Shown here piece by piece: positions 61,218-64,000 of a stretch of 64,000 nucleotides of DNA (the first letter of the stretch is position 1; every line of letters begins with the position of its first letter). The stretch lies in NCBI RefSeq assembly GCF_938017775.1, contig NZ_CALIIU010000038.1, positions 96,185-160,184 of the forward strand, in the 5' to 3' direction. The notes beneath the pieces are model-generated. The model had not been told where the DNA came from. It saw only the letters and a list, made by a program, of their open reading frames with translations, and did not search any database. Source of the DNA: an uncultured Campylobacter sp. (GTDB taxonomy: Bacteria > Campylobacterota > Campylobacteria > Campylobacterales > Campylobacteraceae). The position numbers and the translations under genes are program-made.

Positions 61218-62206
61218 AAGCTATTATTTACACGACAAGCGATGGCAAGTCAAGATTTTCTTTGCAAAAATTTGATGAACAGCTTTGGCTGACGCAACTT
61301 GAAATCGCGGAACTTTACCAGACGACCAAACAAAATATTAGCAAGCATATAAAGGCTATTTTTTTAGAAAATGAGATAGATGAAAAAGCAACTGTCAACT
61401 TTCAGTTGACAGTTCAAAATGAAGGCGGGCGCAATATAAAGCGTAAAATGGCTTATTATCCTTTGCCTTTGATTATAGCCGTAGGTTACCGCGTGCGTTC
61501 ATCTCGCGGTACGCAGTTTCGTCAGTGGGCGACGCAATGCTTAGGAGAATATATAAAAAAGGGTTTTGCGCTTGACGACGAACGCTTAAAAGGCACGGGC
61601 GGCGGCGATTATTTCAAAGAGTTGCTTGAACGCATTCGCGATATCCGTAGTAGCGAAAAAGCGATGTATCGCCAAGTACTCGACCTTTACGCCACTAGCT
61701 ACGACTACGATCCAAAAAGCGACGAGAGTATTAAATTTTTTAAAATAGTTCAAAACAAGCTTCATTACGCCGTTAGCGAGCAAACCGCCTCCGAGATTAT
61801 TTTTAGTAGAGTAAACGGAGATAAAGAATTTATGGGGCTTACAAATTTTAAAGGCCAAATGCCGACGCTAAACGAGGCTAAAACGGCGAAAAATTACCTA
61901 AGCGAGGATGAACTTTTTAGATTAAATCGCTTGGTTTCGGCGTTTTTCGATCTTGCCGAGGTGAAGGCGTACGAGCGCGAGCCGATGTATATGAGAGACT
62001 GGATAAGCGAGCTGGATAAATTTAGCGTAACTTACGGCAAAGGCGTTTTGCAAAATGCTGGCTCGGTAAGTCATAGCGAGGCTATGAAAAAAGTTGACAC
62101 CGAATATGCAAAATACCGACAAAACAACCTAACTCCGGTCGAGAAAGAATATATAAACGCCGTCAAAAGTATAAATTTAAAGCTAAAAGACAAAGGCAAG
62201 AAATGA
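61214..62206 (+). CDS. RhuM-like protein inside the hsd operon
   Basis: The protein is 330 residues. The N-terminal part LWLTQLEIAELYQTTKQNIS with KHIKAIF reads like a helix-turn-helix, followed by MAYYPLPLIIAVGYRVRSSR and GTQFRQWATQCLGEYIKKGF, the RhuM (virulence RhuM, Pfam) core. It is often found within Campylobacter type I RM operons. Start and stop overlap hsdM and hsdS in ATGA form, so it is co-translated. Its role is not established; it may affect RM regulation or have a toxin-like role. Confidence 0.9.
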   Translation: MKAIIYTTSDGKSRFSLQKFDEQLWLTQLEIAELYQTTKQNISKHIKAIFLENEIDEKATVNFQLTVQNEGGRNIKRKMAYYPLPLIIAVGYRVRSSRGTQFRQWATQCLGEYIKKGFALDDERLKGTGGGDYFKELLERIRDIRSSEKAMYRQVLDLYATSYDYDPKSDESIKFFKIVQNKLHYAVSEQTASEIIFSRVNGDKEFMGLTNFKGQMPTLNEAKTAKNYLSEDELFRLNRLVSAFFDLAEVKAYEREPMYMRDWISELDKFSVTYGKGVLQNAGSVSHSEAMKKVDTEYAKYRQNNLTPVEKEYINAVKSINLKLKDKGKK

Positions 62207-62868
62207 GTAAAATTTTTGATTTGATAAACGAGCTTTGTCCGCAAGGGGTGGAGTTTAGGGAGCTTGGAGAGATTGGTTATTTTTATGGTGGTTTAAACGG
62301 AAAAACAAAAGATGATTTTGTAAAACACGGTAACGTAAAATATATAACCTATATGAATGTTTTTTCAAATTTAAGTATAGATTTGAATGCGCTTGAATTT
62401 GTAAAAATAGAAAATAATGAAAGGCAAAATTTAGTTGCTTACGGCGATGTTTTATTTACAGGCTCGTCTGAAACTAGAAACGAATGTGGATTTTCATCTG
62501 TTCTTACTAAAAAACCAGAAGAACCAATTTATTTAAATAGTTTTTGCTTTGGCTTTCGTTTAAATGATTTAAGTTTATTTGAACCAGAATTTCTAAAATA
62601 TATTTTTAGAAGTAAATTTTTGAGAGCACAAATTATTAAGACGGCCAACGGAGTAACTCGTTTTAATATTTCAAAAACAAAATTTCAAAAAATCAAACTC
62701 CCCGTACCTCCTCTGGAAGTACAGCGTGAAATAGTCCGCATTTTGGACTGTTTCACGCTGCTTACAGCAGAGCTTACAGCAGAGCTTACAGCTAGGAAAA
62801 AGCAATACGAATTTTATCGCGACTTCCTTTTAAGCTTTGACGAGCTCAATAAAAATGGGGGGGTATGA
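62203..62868 (+). CDS. hsdS: HsdS specificity subunit, first half (stops after the G7 tract)
   Basis: The 221-residue frame starts MSKIFDLINELCPQGVEFRE. It has one target-recognition domain, then a conserved helix LPVPPLEVQREIVRILDCFT and the repeat LTAELTAELTAR, followed by KKQYEFYRDFLLSF. The G7 tract at 62857-62863 makes the frame run into TGA after LNKNGGV. Length is half of a usual HsdS. A single domain could still dimerise and work. One fewer G joins it to the next frame, giving a 412-residue protein. Phase-variable candidate. Confidence 0.92.
   Translation: MSKIFDLINELCPQGVEFRELGEIGYFYGGLNGKTKDDFVKHGNVKYITYMNVFSNLSIDLNALEFVKIENNERQNLVAYGDVLFTGSSETRNECGFSSVLTKKPEEPIYLNSFCFGFRLNDLSLFEPEFLKYIFRSKFLRAQIIKTANGVTRFNISKTKFQKIKLPVPPLEVQREIVRILDCFTLLTAELTAELTARKKQYEFYRDFLLSFDELNKNGGV
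62722..62760 (+). repeat. 16-bp inverted repeat inside hsdS
   Basis: CAGCGTGAAATAGTCC (62722-62737) and GGACTGTTTCACGCTG (62745-62760) are complementary but for one position, around a seven-base loop. It lies in the conserved coding part just before the LTAE repeats. It could form a hairpin in the mRNA. Confidence 0.75.
62761..62796 (+). repeat. 12-nt tandem repeats (LTAE) in hsdS
   Basis: CTTACAGCAGAG occurs twice in a row (62761-62772, 62773-62784), then a degenerate CTTACAGCTAGG. It encodes LTAE-LTAE-LTAR. In the EcoR124I family the number of TAEL repeats sets the spacing between half-sites. Confidence 0.9.
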
Positions 62869-63442
62869 ACTAAAAACACTTAGGAGCATTGCAGACTACT
62901 CGAGCGATAGAATTAAATTTGACTCTTTAAATGAGCTAAATTACGTCGGCGTGGAAAATTTGCTTCAAAATAAAGCAGGGAAAGTATCGTCAAAATACGT
63001 TCCGGCGAGCGGAAACTGTACTAAGTTTGAAAGCGGCGATATTTTGATAGGCAATATTCGTCCTTATTTAAAGAAAATTTGGCAAGCTGACTGCACTGGT
63101 GGAGCAAGTGGCGACGTTTTGGTTTTGCGTTTAAACGACGAAAGCGTCAATTCTAGATATTTGTATCAAATTTTGGCTGATGATAAATTTTTCGATTATA
63201 ATATGAAAAATGCAAAAGGCGCAAAAATGCCACGAGGAAATAAGAATGCTATTTTGGAATATAAAATCCCTGTTCCACCACTACCAACCCAGCGCAAAAT
63301 CGTCGAAGTCCTTGACAAATTCGATACGCTCGTGAACTCTATAGCCGAGGGCCTTCCGTGTGAGATAAAGCTAAGACAAAAGCAGTATGAATATTACAGA
63401 GAAAGGCTATTAAGCTTTACGGAAATTAAAAAGGAGATATAG
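62837..63442 (+). CDS. hsdS: HsdS specificity subunit, second half
   Basis: The frame gives 201 residues. It could start at a TTG at 62837 or the ATG at 62855, just before the G-tract; in either case the natural product is probably the fused form. Its recognition domain runs from YELKTLRSIADYSSDRI to AKMPRGNKNAILEYKIPVPP, ending in TQRKIVEVLDKFDTLVNSIA and KQYEYYRERLLSF. The two halves thus have the regular two-domain HsdS order. It overlaps the next gene by one base. Confidence 0.88.
   Translation: MTSSIKMGGYELKTLRSIADYSSDRIKFDSLNELNYVGVENLLQNKAGKVSSKYVPASGNCTKFESGDILIGNIRPYLKKIWQADCTGGASGDVLVLRLNDESVNSRYLYQILADDKFFDYNMKNAKGAKMPRGNKNAILEYKIPVPPLPTQRKIVEVLDKFDTLVNSIAEGLPCEIKLRQKQYEYYRERLLSFTEIKKEI
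62857..62863 (+). repeat. G7 homopolymer tract joining the hsdS halves
   Basis: Seven Gs lie between AAT and TAT. With G7 the first frame stops. With G6 or G9 the frames join in-frame. With G8 another stop is met. G tracts in Campylobacter are the usual phase-variation sites, though most are longer. Confidence 0.85.
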
Positions 63443-64000
63443 TGTTTATAGGTACTCTTAATGAGATAGCTAGCCAGCTTAAAAGTGCAAATGAGAAAGC
63501 ACAGCTAATTTATGCTTTTAACGGTACGGGCAAGACTCGTTTATCTGTAGAATTTAAAAATTTAATAGAATCAGGAACCGATGAAAACAGTGACTCTGGC
63601 CAAAAGAAAATTATTTATTATAATGCTTTTACGCAGGATTTATTTTATTGGGATAACGATATGGAAAATGACGTCGAGCCGAAACTAAAAATACAACCGA
63701 ATTCTTTTACTAGCTGGGTATTTCAAGAACAAGGATTGGATAAAGAGGTTATTGATACTTTTCAGCTTTATGTGGGCAAAAAGCTTGAACCTAGATTCGA
63801 TGCAAATTTTTCAGAAGTTTCGTTTTCTTTTATAGATGGCAATACTCCTAAAGACAATATTAAAATTTCAAAAGGAGAAGAAAGTATTTTTATTTGGAGT
63901 ATTTTTTATGTATTAATAAGGCAAGTAATAAATGAATTAAATATAGCGGAACCAGATAATCGATCAACTCACGAATTTGATGATCTGGAATATTTTTTTA
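63442..64000 (+). CDS. P-loop ATPase after hsdS (cut by window end)
   Basis: The GTG at 63442 overlaps the hsdS stop, with AAGGAGATAT before it. It reads MFIGTLNEIASQLKSANEKA, then YAFNGTGKTRLS as a P-loop, then about 120 residues and IKISKGEESIFIWSIFYVLI, like the ABC-type signature followed by an amphipathic helix. The window cuts it before the Walker B motif. It belongs to the AAA_15/AAA_21-like ATPases found with Campylobacter type I RM loci (the rlo-type genes). Its role is likely defence, but this is inference. At least 186 residues are seen. Confidence 0.82.
   Translation, partial: MFIGTLNEIASQLKSANEKAQLIYAFNGTGKTRLSVEFKNLIESGTDENSDSGQKKIIYYNAFTQDLFYWDNDMENDVEPKLKIQPNSFTSWVFQEQGLDKEVIDTFQLYVGKKLEPRFDANFSEVSFSFIDGNTPKDNIKISKGEESIFIWSIFYVLIRQVINELNIAEPDNRSTHEFDDLEYFF

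Noticed and set aside
1..64000. CRISPR arrays, insertion sequences, rRNA genes, prophage
   Set aside because: No regularly spaced repeats, transposase, integrase or rRNA sequence was seen on either strand.

Overview
The window looks like chromosome of a Campylobacter species with a higher GC content than C. jejuni, of the C. gracilis / C. showae / C. concisus type. The species is an inference. The grounds are protein resemblance (RpoA, LpxA, CarB, MurE, the nifU-X-murE run), a zinc-ribbon type S14, many TTG/GTG starts, frequent AAGGA ribosome sites, and a very strong excess of the word AAATTT. No rRNA, CRISPR array or insertion sequence was found. One tRNA gene is present.

Layout. 0-3 kb: tail of an aldo/keto reductase, an exported esterase, an exported flavodoxin and a frameshifted cupin gene, then a small Imm10-like orphan. 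3-7 kb: purM (minus), coaE, a cysteine-rich Sel1-repeat protein and dapF. 7.4-9.6 kb, minus strand: two tiny overlapping membrane-protein genes, a small unknown protein and an AAA-type ATPase. 9.6-9.86 kb: a control region with two identical palindromes 126 bp apart, a consensus TTGACA-17-TATAAT promoter and a structured leader. 9.86-20.3 kb: the S10-spc ribosomal operon ending in secY and map. 20.3-30.7 kb: a phosphoethanolamine-transferase-like membrane sulfatase, a RidA plus threonine-synthase-like pair, GrpB, tRNA-Ser(CGA), the ispA-tkt-GyrI-like operon, ybaB and a DUF4259 gene. 31-35 kb, minus strand: nifU-X-murE-panD and two unknowns, one frameshifted. 35.4-39.3 kb, minus strand: an L,D-transpeptidase and the alpha operon infA-rpmJ-rpsM-rpsK-rpsD-rpoA-rplQ, detached from the spc operon. 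39.5-47.3 kb: a zinc metallopeptidase, a stop-interrupted oxidoreductase, bcp, a second oxidoreductase, a di-Mop protein, DUF488, purF, a truncated nucleotidyltransferase and dapB. 47.4-50.8 kb: a giant DUF748/AsmA-like envelope protein. 50.8-59.5 kb, plus strand: queH, fabZ-lpxA-clpX-mreB-mreC-carB. 59.6-64 kb: a type I restriction-modification locus cut by the window edge.

The most interesting part is the right-hand restriction-modification locus: hsdM, a RhuM-like gene, hsdS split in two by a G7 tract, then a P-loop ATPase, all translationally coupled. Removing one G would join the two hsdS halves into one 412-residue specificity subunit. The first half also carries two 12-nt repeats that encode LTAE units, as in the EcoR124I family, and a 16-bp inverted repeat. 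This looks like a specificity subunit that can change by two independent slippage routes. The second point of interest is the twin-palindrome control region between the ATPase gene and the ribosomal operon.

Several genes look broken (cupin, the gene at 31.1-31.8 kb, the oxidoreductase at 40.5-41.1 kb, the nucleotidyltransferase). From sequence alone I cannot separate real decay from assembly error.
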